Origin: Otis tarda
Taxonomy: Eukaryota; Chordata; Aves; Otidiformes; Otididae
Assembly (NCBI GenBank): GCA_026413225.1
Contig: CM048553.1
Location: 23,002,501 to 23,066,500, forward strand
Length of the DNA: 64,000 nt
Direction: 5' to 3'
The notes below the pieces were generated by a model. That model worked only from the letters and a program-made list of their open reading frames with translations. It searched no databases and was not told where the DNA came from. Position numbers and translations under genes: made by a program. Shown here one piece after another: positions 26,721-37,910 of the stretch. Position 1 is the stretch's first letter, and each line of letters opens with the position of its first letter.

Positions 26721-27288
26721 TTCATTTAACCCCAGCTGGCAGCTAAGCACCACACCCCCAGCAGGATGCGAGAGAGAATTAGAAGACTAAAAGTGAGAAA
26801 ACTTGTGAGTTTGAGATGAAGACAGTTTAATAGGTAAACCAAAAGCAGCACATGCAAGCAAAGCAAAACAAGGAATTTGTTCGCCACTTCCTCTCAGCAG
26901 GCAGGTGTTCAGCCATCTCCAGGAAAGCAGGGCTCCATCACATGTAACAGTTACTTGGGAAGACAAGTGCCATCACTCCAAATGTCCCCCTCTTCCTTCT
27001 CCTTCTACCTGCTTTATACACTGAGCATGACGTCGTATGGTGTGGGATATCCCTTTGGTGAGTTGGGGTCAGCTGTCCCAGCTGTCTCCTCTCCCAGCTT
27101 CTTGTGCACCCCCAGCCCACTTGCTGGTGGGGTGAGAGGCAGAAAAAGCCTTGACTCTGTGTGAGCACTGCTCAGCAGTGAGTAAACATCCCTGTGTTAT
27201 TATCACTGTTTCCAGCACGAATCCAAAACATAGCCTCATGCTAGCTACTGTGAAGAAAATTAACTCTGTCCCAGCCAAAACCAGCACA
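26721..27288 (-). mobile_element. Solo LTR of an endogenous retrovirus (ERVL/ERVK-like bird family)
   Basis: Read on the - strand, the element starts TGTGCTGGTTTTGGCTGGG at 27288, a familiar bird LTR start. It carries a TATA-like GTATAAAG (27019-27012) and an ATTAAA polyadenylation-type signal (26831-26826), and ends in ...CTGGGGTTAAA near 26721. The flanks TGAAG (26716-26720) and AGAAG (27289-27293) match at 4 of 5 bases, fitting a decayed 5-bp target-site duplication. No internal retroviral sequence is present on either side, so this is a solo LTR left by recombination. Family assignment is from memory of bird LTRs and is provisional. It lies antisense to FAM171A1. Confidence 0.82.
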
Positions 27289-28061
27289 AGAAGGAACTCA
27301 GAATAGTTCCGATATAGCTGAATATGGGTTCTGTCCATTATAAGTTAGCTTGCTTGAAATGCCAATTGAGTTTGTACTTACTCGTCATCAGTATCTTGGA
27401 GAAAAAATGTGACCGGTTTAAAAAATGGGAAATAATTGAATTATACCTCAAAATCCTGTATGCTTTGCTTCCATGTGATAATTGCATCAATGCTGTTTTC
27501 CAGTGGTGCATGCCAAGAGGAGGTTTCTGTCCTCAGAAGAAGGAAACTGTGCACATTCTTTCCTTTTGTCCCTTTCCTCAACCCAATGCAAAGGCAGATG
27601 AGGGATGAGGAGTTGAGAGCCACAGTATTCTTGTATGTTGTGTACCCAGGGAAAAAATATTCCTTCAGTCAAAATGTTCACACAGATAATTGAAAACATT
27701 TTCTGAAGATTTAAATTTGCTCTTTCTTCACTCACATAGCTTCCCCCCCCACCTCCCCTTCCAAAAGTAGGTTGTCTGAAGTCACATGTACTATGTAGCT
27801 TATAAACACAGGCTGATGTGGTTAGTGAGGCTTTTCTACATCCAGCAAGTAAGTCTAATTCAAGACATCCGTCCAATAACTTCCGTAAATATTTACCAAA
27901 GTTGTGAAAGTTTTGGTTGTTTACCATCGTGCTTAAATCAGCTAATCTTTTTTAAAAGCCCACAAAAAACAAAGTGGTAATATAAGCAAATTTAAGTTGG
28001 CTAAATGTGAAAGAATATATGCAGTATTTCGGAAAAATAAAATTAAGCAACGTGGGATTGA

Positions 28062-28142
28062 TTTGTATTATTCTTGGCAGGTAAGTGGTGTTGCTTTTGC
28101 GTCGCCATGTTGCCTTTTTGCTTGCTTGTATCATATTGACTC
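28062..28142 (+). promoter_or_regulatory. Candidate recursive splice site with short RS-exon
   Basis: On the sense strand of intron 1, a T-rich stretch leads into ttcttggcag (28071-28080). It is followed at once by gtaagtgg (28081-28088), so an acceptor CAG abuts a consensus donor GTAAGT. This is the zero-length exon form of recursive splice sites known from long introns of vertebrate neural and adhesion genes. A downstream donor GTGAGC at 28143 would define a 62-base RS-exon (28081-28142). Read in the phase imposed by exon 1 (phase 1), it contains TGA at 28137-28139, as expected for an RS-exon that must be skipped. The nine-base core alone is expected about 0.2 times by chance on one strand of 64 kb, so this is suggestive only. 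Confidence 0.4.
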
Positions 28143-28620
28143 GTGAGCAACCGTATTAACTTTACTTGAAAGTGAACATTTCATTGCTCTTTAAGCCCTG
28201 TTTGTGCAAAACATGCTTTTAATGAGCACGCGCATTTAACTGTAACAGATTGAAAACAGAAGGACTCCCAAGTAGAAAAACTTGTATTTTGAAAGCTTGC
28301 CCACTACTATCCTTTGTTTCTGAAGCTATCATAAACTAATGCAGTGTTACAGCTCTGGCTTCTGCTTATGGTTGAGCTTTCTTTTGTTTAGGAGGGGGAT
28401 TGGCTATAATTAAGGTGATATATCCATTATGTTCACATATAGGAACTGTTAAGTAAGGTACTTTTACCGTCAACTAGCATTTAATGTGTATATTAAATCA
28501 AATGTCAAATGAAATTGAGGTGCAAACACACAGTCATTATTGCAGAGATCTCGAGGAGGCATCAAAGATGAAAGCACTCGGAGGAGAAATTGAATCCAAT
28601 TGATTTTTAAAAGTGGCTTG
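28090..28620. other. Candidate conserved non-coding element in intron 1
   Basis: Long non-repetitive stretch with balanced composition, little homopolymer content and motifs such as tgcttttaatgagcacgcgc and ggctataattaaggtgat, unlike the decayed AT-rich surroundings. It lies next to the candidate recursive splice site. Conservation cannot be measured here, so this rests on sequence character only. Confidence 0.25.
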
Positions 28621-29040
28621 ATGATGATAATATTCTCTGTTAAGCATAGTGGAAGAACAGATTGCTTTTTAAACCAGTTTCCAGGCTGCTTTAGTGTTAT
28701 GTCTTTTCCATACTACTCTTTCACTGTATTCTCTCAAAGGACGTCTTTCAGCAAGATCACTCTTTCAGAATGATTTAGAATAAGTTAATTTATTGCACCA
28801 CAATTTGAGTGAGGAGTGTTTCTTGCTATATAAAATCATAGAGCCTTCACTTTGCTTTCTCTTTTAAACACAGTGGACAGCAGGCAAAAAACATATGGTT
28901 CCAAGATATGGGACATCTCAACTAAAATCTCAGCATTATTCTAGGTGTAACTAAAAGGAGAGAGGAGCATAAAAATGCAGGAATCTTAATGCAGGCTTGT
29001 TTGTTATAAATATGTTTGTGGACTGATTTAGTGAAGATTC

Positions 29041-29165
29041 TAGGAAGGCTGGAATTGGACCATCTGAAAACTAGAATATCACTTAATTTCACTGCCTCAG
29101 TGTGCCTCTCTCACTTAATTAGGAGATTATTTTCCTAGAAAACTATATGGGTTTTATGCATTGCT
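29041..29165 (+). repeat. Left arm of a ~120-bp inverted repeat
   Basis: This segment matches the reverse complement of 30476-30600. A direct base count gives 47 of 60 identical over 29041-29100. A 5-base length difference follows, then a perfect 23-base core (29116-29138), then weaker similarity to about 29165. The partner arm lies ~1.3 kb further on. It may be a terminal inverted repeat of an old DNA transposon or one of two oppositely inserted ancient repeats. I do not recognise the family. Confidence 0.7.
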
Positions 29166-30475
29166 TTCACCCTCACAGTATTGATAACAGGCTGATTAAC
29201 TACATTTTTAGCAACTTTGTAGTGGTCAAAAAGCAAAGGGAGATAATACTGCTGTGGGTTAAAGATTGCTTTGTGAAATTGCTCTAAACTGACAAATAAT
29301 GGCTTGCCGTCTTTGACATCTGTTAAATAAATGAATACAGCTGAATTTAAGTCAACTAAAGGGAACACTGCTCTGTTAATAAATCTTTCTTTCCTCTCTG
29401 CTTACTAAGTATTTATTGGAGAGACAATTTGACTACAAACTTTTTTTTTTTCCAATTGCCACATGATTTTGCTGCATAAATCTTCATGTAGGTAAACAGA
29501 ATATTCTTCTGTATCAACTTTAAACTAGTATGTGCATTTAAAGTACCAAAAATAAGCATGCTGTATTCTTTGCATTGTTACTAGAGAAATGGTGACCTTC
29601 CCTGGAGGTGTTGGATTTGAATGCTTCTGGCAGCCTAAAAAAAGATGATATGAAAACCTCTTACGTCTCCAGTACAGGATTTTTACACTCTTGGAGCTTT
29701 CTCTGGTAATTGCAGCACTTTTGATCTGCAAAGAGAAGTCAGAATAAGATAAAAGATCTGAAAGGCAAGTCAAATGCCAGGGAGTAGCAGTCCTGCATTG
29801 AACAGTCCTGTTGCTTTTTTTTCTGGTGAGAGAACCTCCAGAGCCCCTGAGGAGATTAAGTCCTAGAGAACAACCTCAGTAGACCTGGAGGGTTGCTGAA
29901 GACCATTGTGGTACAATCGTCCTGCTCATGGCACTGTCTGTCAACCACCAGTACATGGTGTCTGGCTGACAAGGGGGAAAGGTGGATCTTCAGAGTTCTG
30001 CTTCTGGCTCTGTCGCTGTAGGATTTTGTATTGAGGTTGTTTTTTATCGGTGAGCATGCTGTGCATGGATGGTGTCATTCCAGCAGCCACACCACATTGC
30101 TGGATCCATCCTGAAGTATGACATATTTCAATTCTTAAACATACTGTGTTCATATGGTACTGAATGAATATTCCTGGGTTTGAGCTACAATACTGAGAAC
30201 CTTCTAGTCCTCAGAATATCAGATACAATAAGTTTTTGCTTACCACTTACAATTAAATGACCGCCAGACTGAATGGTGCTGCAGTGAAGATTGTCTAAAA
30301 TCGTAGTATGACTAAGGCCTTTCTGGTTGGATTTCTTAGCTGTGTATTAATACCGTATGATGAAATGTCCTAGCCCCAAAACAAAGCCCATGTGAAGTGG
30401 AAACTAGTTTCTTGATTTAACTGCAAGGAAGTTAGTCCTTGCTCTTTCTTGTGCATCTGAGCCGATACTTCTATT

Positions 30476-30605
30476 AAAGATGTAATACGTAAGGCCCACA
30501 AAGTTTTGTAGGAAAATAATCTCCTAATTAAGAGAATATACCAAGGCAGTGAAGTTAAGTGATATTCTGATTTTCACATGTTTCAATTCTACCTTGTCTA
30601 GGCTG
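30476..30605 (-). repeat. Right arm of the ~120-bp inverted repeat
   Basis: Reverse-complement partner of 29041-29165, sharing the perfect 23-base core at 30503-30525. The interior (29166-30475) has no frame resembling a transposase. In a FAM171A1 pre-mRNA the two arms could pair into a long imperfect hairpin. Confidence 0.7.
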
Positions 30606-31677
30606 AAGGAAATTATAAACTTCCCATTTAATTGTTTCCTTTTTATTAAATGACTCATCTTAAACATTCTTTCCTTCTCCTGCATGAAAACATAATTTCA
30701 AGGTAGGCAATGTGGTAATATCACTAATAGCTGTAAACTGTATGAGGGTGTATACTAATAAAATAGGTTGAATTCCTGTGGTGGCCAAGTTTTACTTTTC
30801 CTCTGGCACAGAGCGTGACAAAAGCACTTGGTGTGCGGCAGTGGGCTGTTAGCGCGTGTCCTGCTGCCGTGAACTGTTGCCTTCTCCTCCCTGTAACCAC
30901 AGATGCCATAGTAACCTTCTCAGGATGGAAACTGCTGCTTTTAAAACACCACCCACAGATTGAATTTTCTACATTGCAAAATCTCAGCAACCTGTTATCT
31001 GTTTCACTAGCTGTCAAGGTATTGACTGTGGAAGTTTATAATGCAAAATTAAAAACTCTGTATCCTTGCAGACTTGTCAAAAAGCTGCAAATCTATTACA
31101 AGTAAAAAAAACCAAAGCATAATTGGATGTCTCAGTGATCTGCACAGCCTTTTTTTGGCCCTCACCATTTTTTTTTCTTTTTTTTGTAAAGTGAAAAGAG
31201 GTAGCAGCATCTCTGCGCAAAGCTAGCCCAAACCCTATTGTGGGGGTTTGTTTTCCATTGAGGTGCTGTGTAAGTTTATGGTTCTTTCATCAGCTGAAGT
31301 CCTCGCTGAGAAAGCAATGATCTCCTCAAAGGAGAAGAAAAGTTAAGAGTATTTTTTCTTGTCTGGTATGGCCTTGGCTTCAGGGTGGCTGTTTCCTTTT
31401 GCCTGGTTCTGCAGTGTAACCTGGGACTGCATGTACTGCTGAGGCTGATTCACTGAGAAGATTTGCAAAAGTAAATGTTTGTTTCTGTTTATGATAAACC
31501 CAGAATAACTCATTTATTACTGTATTGATATCTTTGCCCAATTAAATTTAAAAAAAGAGAGACAGTCAGCAACTCATCCATACCCACAAGTCAGACAATA
31601 GCCACTGATCAAAGTGAACCGGTTTAAAAGGTTACCGTGTAGAAATCAACTTAGTAGATTTTTCGTGTTGTGGAGCC

Positions 31678-31712
31678 AGGGAGGGGCAGGGATGTGACTG
31701 GGGTGGGGAGGG
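31678..31712 (+). other. G-rich tract with G-quadruplex potential on the sense strand
   Basis: Runs gggaggggcaggg and ggggtggggaggg within 35 bases supply more than four G3+ runs on the transcribed-sense strand, so either the DNA or the intronic RNA could fold. It lies 70 bases upstream of a CTCF-like core. Confidence 0.5.
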
Positions 31713-31782
31713 TGTGTGTATTTTAGTGCTTAGTAAGGAGAAGAGCCTCAAACCTTGTCTTGGGGACTTGAGTGGGGTGAGC

Positions 31783-31796
31783 CCACCAGGTGGTAG
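31783..31796 (+). promoter_or_regulatory. Near-consensus CTCF core motif
   Basis: CCACCAGGTGGTAG agrees with the CTCF core CCASYAGRKGGCRS at 13 of 14 positions; the usual C at position 12 is T. The sequence also contains the palindromic E-box CAGGTG/CACCAG overlap, so an E-box factor is an alternative reader. Confidence 0.4.
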
Positions 31797-32518
31797 AGGA
31801 GTGGTTCTTGGTTCCCCATCTGGTGCTGGGTCTCTTGGTTTCAGTAACACAAGGAAATGGGTTTTCAGCACTCCCACATGATGGTTCACAAAGCAGGGTG
31901 AGAGTTGGCACAGGGAAACAAGCACAGGGATTCTGCAGTGAAAAATCAAGGCAGTGATTAGTGCGTCACCAAATTCCTGCTTGTTCTCGCAAGGAGGCTG
32001 TCATCCTCAGCCCACTCACCCCATTGCAAGCCCTCTTGAGCTAGCTTTGAATAAAAGAGACATTGTGAACGTACTTGCCAGCGAGGCTGTCTTCCCCTTT
32101 AGCACAATGATTAAATATTTCCATGTGGTCACCATGCAGCTCACAAAATATCAAGCCCTTATCAATTTATTTTATTAAAAACTTAAAAAAAAAAAAAAAG
32201 GCGGGGGATTAATAGAAGCATCCATTGGAATTGGCTAGACATGCAGTACAGCCAGGCTCCTTGGCATGAGGAGTGAGTGTCTAGAACTGAGAAACTTGTC
32301 CCATGTCTGCCTGGGGTCAGCCAGTCACCTTCCTACCTGACTCTGTCTCCAAGTCTTGGCAGAACCCAGGCTGGAAACTGGAGGGGTCTCGTCACTTGGT
32401 GAACTTCACAGCTGGTTTTCTTACATTGAAACTGCTATTAAAGTGGTATTTTGGGAATTAAGTTTCATACATGTCAGATGATTCAGGTTTTTAATTTTTT
32501 TTTATTTTTATTTTTTAA

Positions 32519-32559
32519 AGTTCTGTGAAGAAACTGTGAAGGCAAGTTCTGTGAAGAAA
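32519..32559 (+). repeat. 15-bp direct repeat
   Basis: agttctgtgaagaaa occurs at 32519-32533 and 32545-32559, a 26-base period between T-rich tracts. Local duplication. Confidence 0.7.
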
Positions 32560-34276
32560 GGAATTTTTTTTTTTTTCCTGGATATAAATTGTAAATATGA
32601 ATGTAGGATTTGTCAGACCAAATATAAGTAAGAATAATTTTAAATACCCTATTTTGTTTGTGGTTTTTGAGCTCTCTTGTAAACTACAAATTTAGTGTAT
32701 GTGTTCTGTTTAAAAACACAGATTTATAAAGTCTTCAGATTGTAATGTGTAAAGCTTGAATTACGTCTCTGTTTATTACTAAACTGTCCTCACTAACGGA
32801 GCTTTTGAATCTCTCAGAAATCTCCCACTGTAGCAAAAGCCAAAATACAGCCAACGAAGCCTGTGAGTCTGTAGAACGTAGGTATGATAGGGAACACTAC
32901 TCACGCTTCTAATGCTGCAGACCGTGGTGGTGGTGTCTGTGTGCTTGCACCTTAAAAGCTTGCTTTTCTGGATGCTCATTTATGGTGGCCTGGCAGCTGG
33001 ACATGAGCAGAGCATTGAACCAAACAACTGCCTGGTTAACACTTTTGATATTCTGTATGGTCTCTTGCACTTCAAAGTAAAATTTGATTAGTGTTAAGAA
33101 CTAATTATCTTCCTAATGTACTAACCGTTTCAACAGTTCAGAACTAGTTTGTTAGATGTATACAGGCCAGAGCAATCAAAAATAGGCGCCTAACCTTACA
33201 CTCCAAATGTTGCGTGACTTTTTCCCAAAGGTATGCTGGTGACAGAGAAGCGTGAATCCCTACAGTCTCTGGAATTGCGGAGGTGTATAGAGACTACTCC
33301 GAAAACTTCATTTTCCAGACTTGCTAAAGCTTGTGGTTTCTGAAGTAGCTTATCCTGGAAGTGAGAGTCCTGCAGTTGTCCTTTGCAACACCAGTCAGCA
33401 TTTCAAATAAAACTAGTGGAAAGCTTCTGTGTTAAAGGTAGCAAAAATTTTGCTGGCCATGAGGAGCATAATTAAACTAATTTAAAAAAAATCATCCTGT
33501 GTAGTCACTTAACATCTGAAAAATCACAAAGATTTCTGGAGTTAAAAAAGCAGCTATGACACACATTTTGCATGTAAGCATACTAGCTTTTTTTACTAGC
33601 TTTCACTTTAGGTATTGTGTCATATCTGATTGCTAATGTGTTTCTAAGATGTATATATGTCCTCCACCACCATTCATCACTGCAAGTGATAAATCTGTTT
33701 CATTTGACTTTTTTTTTGTCTTTTAATTTCCATTAAGCAATGCGTAGATCGTCTTCCAACACTTACTTAGCTGCTTAGCCTATGGTTTACTTAAGTGTTT
33801 GCAAGAGCCGTGTTAGATGCCTTTCTCATTGCAACTTGCTCTGGTTTTATCTTGCAAACTGCAGCAAGTGGCCCAGATGCGGAGTGCTGTCACACAAACT
33901 ATGCCAAAGCTTCAACGGGGAAGAGGGGTCCATCATGTGCCTTGCAGTTCTGGCCAGGGCGGGACCCAGATGGTTTTGCAGCTATTCCAAAATTTCATCT
34001 TGTGGAAAGCAAGTTGCAGGAGTCAGAGGGGATGGCGATACTCCTAGGTCTCTTCCCAGCACAGGGCTGGGATCAGCTGAAGCAGTGCGTACAGACCCGG
34101 GAGCCAAAAAATTTCCCTGGGTCCCACAGCAGAAGACTGGAGTTGGTGTTTTTGCATAACTTGGGTGGTTTCAGGGCATGCTGTTCAATACACCTCCCCC
34201 CACCCCTGATACTCTGCTGCTGTTTTAGATGCTTGCATGATGTTAAATCAGTGCTCGTATGAGTCACTCTGCCTCT

Positions 34277-34311
34277 GGGGGGAAGGAGGGAGGGAGGGAT
34301 GGGGTGAGGGG
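34277..34311 (+). other. Dense G-rich tract, strong G-quadruplex candidate
   Basis: Gggggg-aagga-ggg-a-ggg-a-ggg-at-gggg-tga-gggg contains six or more G3+ runs with 1-5 base loops on the sense strand. A C-rich counterpart (cctccccccacccc, about 34191-34205) lies 70 bases upstream, so the transcript could instead form a G-C rich hairpin. Confidence 0.55.
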
Positions 34312-35306
34312 TGTATATTCCTGCAGTCCCTGAGCAGCATCAGAGCACAAAGTGTGGGTAGAGAAGTGTTTCTGTCTCTTGGAGCCTGTCTTGACTGCTC
34401 CGAAGGGAGAAGGCAGAGGCTTGAATTATTTTTTCTCCCCTCCTCATCTAATTTCCTTGCCAGCTAGCTGACAGACCTGAGATGGAGGGGTGAGGGTGGT
34501 ATCTGCAGGAGGTAAGAGGCCAGAATGACCCGGTGGGCCTGCAGAAGAGTATGGTGGTGCTGAGCTGAGCTGAACTGCCCTGTTCTGCAGCCGGGCTCTG
34601 CGACAGCACAGCTGCCTATGGCCCTTGAACCGAAGCGCCTTGAGATGCAGCAGTAGTGTAGTCCTGTGCAAATCAAAGAGAGCAGCTTGAAATACTCAAT
34701 TTTTAAAAAAAATCTTTTTTTGTCCCAACACTCCCACATCCAGGAGGAGATGATACTTTGCTTATACAAACCCCACATACGTAGGAGGATCTTAAACTTG
34801 AACAGCCGGCTGCTGGAATAAATAAAATGTAGCAAATGATCCCGAAGAGAAAGGGAAAATGGGAGTCAAAAGGCCAAGGTGTTCTGGCCCAGTGCAGATG
34901 TTGCCAGTATTTGGGGTGGACGTGCTGGGAGAGGAGTGAATCTTGGATGATGTCAGTGAAGTGTGTAGGTCCAGCTGTGGGGGATGGGGCAACCCCCCCC
35001 ACCCCCCAGCAGAGCACTAAGGAAGCCCAGCTGCTCTTTGCTGTCTGTGGGAACATAGCTGTGTGCTGCTTCTGCTGCCTTACATCTTGGTCCTGAAGAA
35101 CTTGACAGGTGAGGAAAGCAAAGCGATGGGTGTATCAGCAAGCAGGATCTGTGGCACACTGTTGGTATTATTCTCTTACTACTGCACCAAGGAACAATTT
35201 TCTGTGCATCTTGCTCCTCGTGATACTTTTTCAATCAATTTTAAGGCAAGTCCAAGTAAGAGCGAATTGCAACAGTCTTGAGCTGATGGGAATTACTAGA
35301 ATGTGA

Positions 35307-35532
35307 TAATCATAGAATCTTTAAGGTTGGAAAAGACCACCAAGATCTTCAAGTCCAGCCATCAACCCAGCACCACCATGCATACTGAACCATGTCCTGA
35401 AGTGCCACATCTACACATTCTTTGAAGACCTCCAGGGATGGTGACTCCACCACTTTCTTAGGCAGCCTGTTCCAGTGCCTGATCACTCTTTCAGTAAAGA
35501 AGTGTTTCCTCATAAAAAGGAGAGTCTAGTAT
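35307..35532 (-). mobile_element. CR1 LINE 3' fragment
   Basis: The + strand shows aatcatagaatctttaagg, ttggaaaagaccaccaagat, a 'tccagccatcaacccagcaccaccatg' type segment and 'ccagtgcctgatcactctttcagtaaagaa'. These are reverse complements of the CR1 3' region. The subfamily differs from the copies at 18 kb and 37 kb ('AGACCACCAAGAT' type). It is 5'-truncated with no intact reading frame. Confidence 0.88.
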
Positions 35533-37379
35533 TCAGGGAGAAAATCCTTTTTAAATACTCCAGCAAGATGGAGGGACAGCATCTGCAGACATATGACTTT
35601 CCTGTAAGCATCTCTCCTCATTCTGATTTCTTTGTTGCAGTGGATGGAGAATGTCCACCTCATACTGTGTCTTCCTGTCCCTTCCCATCCTACCTAAGCT
35701 GACAGATGTGGCAGGTAACCGGGCGGGCTCCCAGCTGTCTTAGCTGTCTCTGCCTGTGGTGTTAAAGTCTGCTTCCTGGTCCCTGTGCCCCACCCTGACT
35801 CAGCCCAAAGGCCTTTCCCTTCACAAGGATGCATTCACTCATCCTTTTTTATCTAATAGGAGGTGAAAGTCCCAGTGAACACAAAACATTCTGTAGATCC
35901 TCTGCAAGCTAACAAATTGTTAGAATAAATTTATACATAGGCTCTAATTTAACTCATGCAAAAGCTACATGCTGCCCTATTTTCATTACATTTTCATCTT
36001 CTGTTATCGCATTGTTTTTCTTTCTCATGGTTTGGAGCTCCTTTTCCTAAGTAGAGTCTATGAGTATCTGCTTCTTAAGAACCCTGAACCAAGAAGCAGC
36101 TCCATTGCCATCTTAATAGACTTTCTTCATCATTCAGCAGTGGTTTTTAGCCTTTTTGCTTTTATGGATTCTATTAAAAATATTAAAAATTCCAGTAACA
36201 GTAAAATTGCCAGTGTACCACTGGTAAGCCCCATGGCTTGCTTTTTGAAGACTTGCTCTTTTTCAAGTGTCATTGGTGACTCTCTTGATGTAATCTGTTT
36301 GCTCAAGGGCCTTGTACGGAGCCTGAAATACACTGCCATGCAAAACAAATACACTGCCAGGTGATTGTTTTCCTTGGAAGGGAGTAGGTGAAGTACCTGT
36401 CTGTTAAATGTTGCAGTTGAGTGATACACAAGAGTAACTGGGGCTGCCCACACAAAATGAGAGGAAGATGCAGTTTTTCTTGTGAGTCTGCTGGAACCTG
36501 TGTTTCCTCACCCTAGTTGTGGGAGCCCCAGGACTCTGGTGCTCCAGGGGCCTTCCCACTGCTCTGAACTTCAGGGTCATACCACATTCCAGATATTCAA
36601 AATGTTGCACTATGTGAACTTGTGGGCTGCTTTAAACTCTGGATTTAATTGATTTGGGAAAAACATTTGGTAACTTCAGAACTGAGCTGCCACACTTGCT
36701 GGAATCAGCGTGCCCGCTGTCACTCAAGTAAGCAGTCTAAAAAGGATGCATGTATTCAACAGGACTCTTTTTAGGAGCAAATTGGCAAGGGCTACAATAA
36801 AGCTGTTGAAAAATGAGCAGTCTTAATTTAAAAAGCAATTTCAAATTTCTGTGCATTTTGTAGAATGAACTTCTGAAACTTATTTTTCTCGGCAGGTTGG
36901 TACAAGCTCATATGAAACTTGGATGGGTTGTCTCGAACTTTTGCAAAGAGAGCCAAAAGTGAAATATATGTGTTTTCTTGGGTTTTTTAAACTGTGGCAG
37001 GACTGCTATTTAAACCTATTTGCTGTAATTGGCTATCACTGCTATTTAAATAAAACTAAGCTTAAACAAGACATATTGCTCTAGTGTAAATGCATTTATT
37101 CAAGTTTTTAAATTTAATTGCTTGATTGAATTTATCAGAGCTTTCTCTTTCTCCTTTTAAAAAAGCGTGTATCAGTAACTGATGGAGTTTTGGAGTAGGA
37201 GGACAGCAGGGCAAAGGTACCTAAATATGAAGCAAGGTGTTTGACAAACAACTCTGAAAGTTCATAGCTGAGGTACTAAACATGTCTTATCATCTTGTCC
37301 ACATTATTTCAGCAGTAGCTTATGAGGCCAAATAGGTGATGGTTTTAAGACAAATGAGCCTTCAGTGCAAGACTGGAAA

Positions 37380-37910
37380 AATCATAGAATAGTTTGGGTT
37401 GGAAGGGACCTTTAAAGGTCATCTAGTCCAACCCCCCTGCAAGGAGCAGGGACATCTCCAACCAGATCAGGTTGCTCAGAGCCCTGTCCAACCTGGCCTT
37501 GAATGTTTCCAGGGATGGGGCATCAACCACCTCTCCTGGCAACCTGTTCCAGTGTTCCACCACCCTCATTGTAAAAAAATTCTTTCTTATATCAAGTCTG
37601 AATCTGCTTCCTTCTGTTTTAAAACCATTACCCCTTATTCTATCACAACAGGCCCTGCTAAAGAGTTTCTCCCTGTCTTTCTTACAAGCCCCCTTTAGGT
37701 ACTGTAAGGGCACTGTAAGGTCTCCTTGGAGCCTCCTCTTCTCCAGGCTGAACAGCCCCAACTCTCTCAGCCTGTCCTCATAGGAGAGGAGCTCCAGCCC
37801 TCTGATCATCCTTGTGACCTCCTTTGGATTAGTTCCAGCAAGTCTGTGTCCTTCTTATGTTAGGGGCTCCAGAGCTGAATGCAGTATTCCAGGTAGAGTC
37901 TAGGTGAGAC
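37380..37910 (-). mobile_element. CR1 LINE 3' fragment, longest and best preserved in the window
   Basis: It begins on the + strand with aatcatagaatagtttgggt and ends near 'agctgaatgcagtattccagg', the reverse complement of the last ~530 bases of CR1. The - strand frame 37809-37423 still reads as the C-terminal end of ORF2 (patterns YEDRLRELGLFSLEKRRLQG and EHWNRLPGEVVDAPSLETFK) over about 120 codons without a stop. This suggests a relatively young insertion. There is no 5' end or endonuclease domain, so it cannot move. It lies antisense to the host gene. Confidence 0.95.

Noticed and set aside
27487..27927. 146-codon open frame on the - strand
   Set aside because: Contains a glycine run from a C8 homopolymer and no family pattern; it lies in intron 1 beyond the LTR.
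32185..32199. A15 tract as the poly-A tail of a processed retrocopy
   Set aside because: No coding similarity upstream and no target-site duplication seen; treated as a homopolymer.
33795..34262. 155-codon open frame on the + strand overlapping others in the same region
   Set aside because: Two other frames are open over the same bases and none resembles a known protein; it is a moderately GC-rich intron stretch.
35060..35110. gacag|gtgagg as a recursive splice candidate
   Set aside because: The pyrimidine-rich stretch is separated from the AG by a purine-rich segment (ctgaagaacttgacag).
37423..37809. 128-codon open frame on the - strand as a possible gene
   Set aside because: It is the C-terminal remnant of CR1 ORF2, annotated as a mobile element instead.
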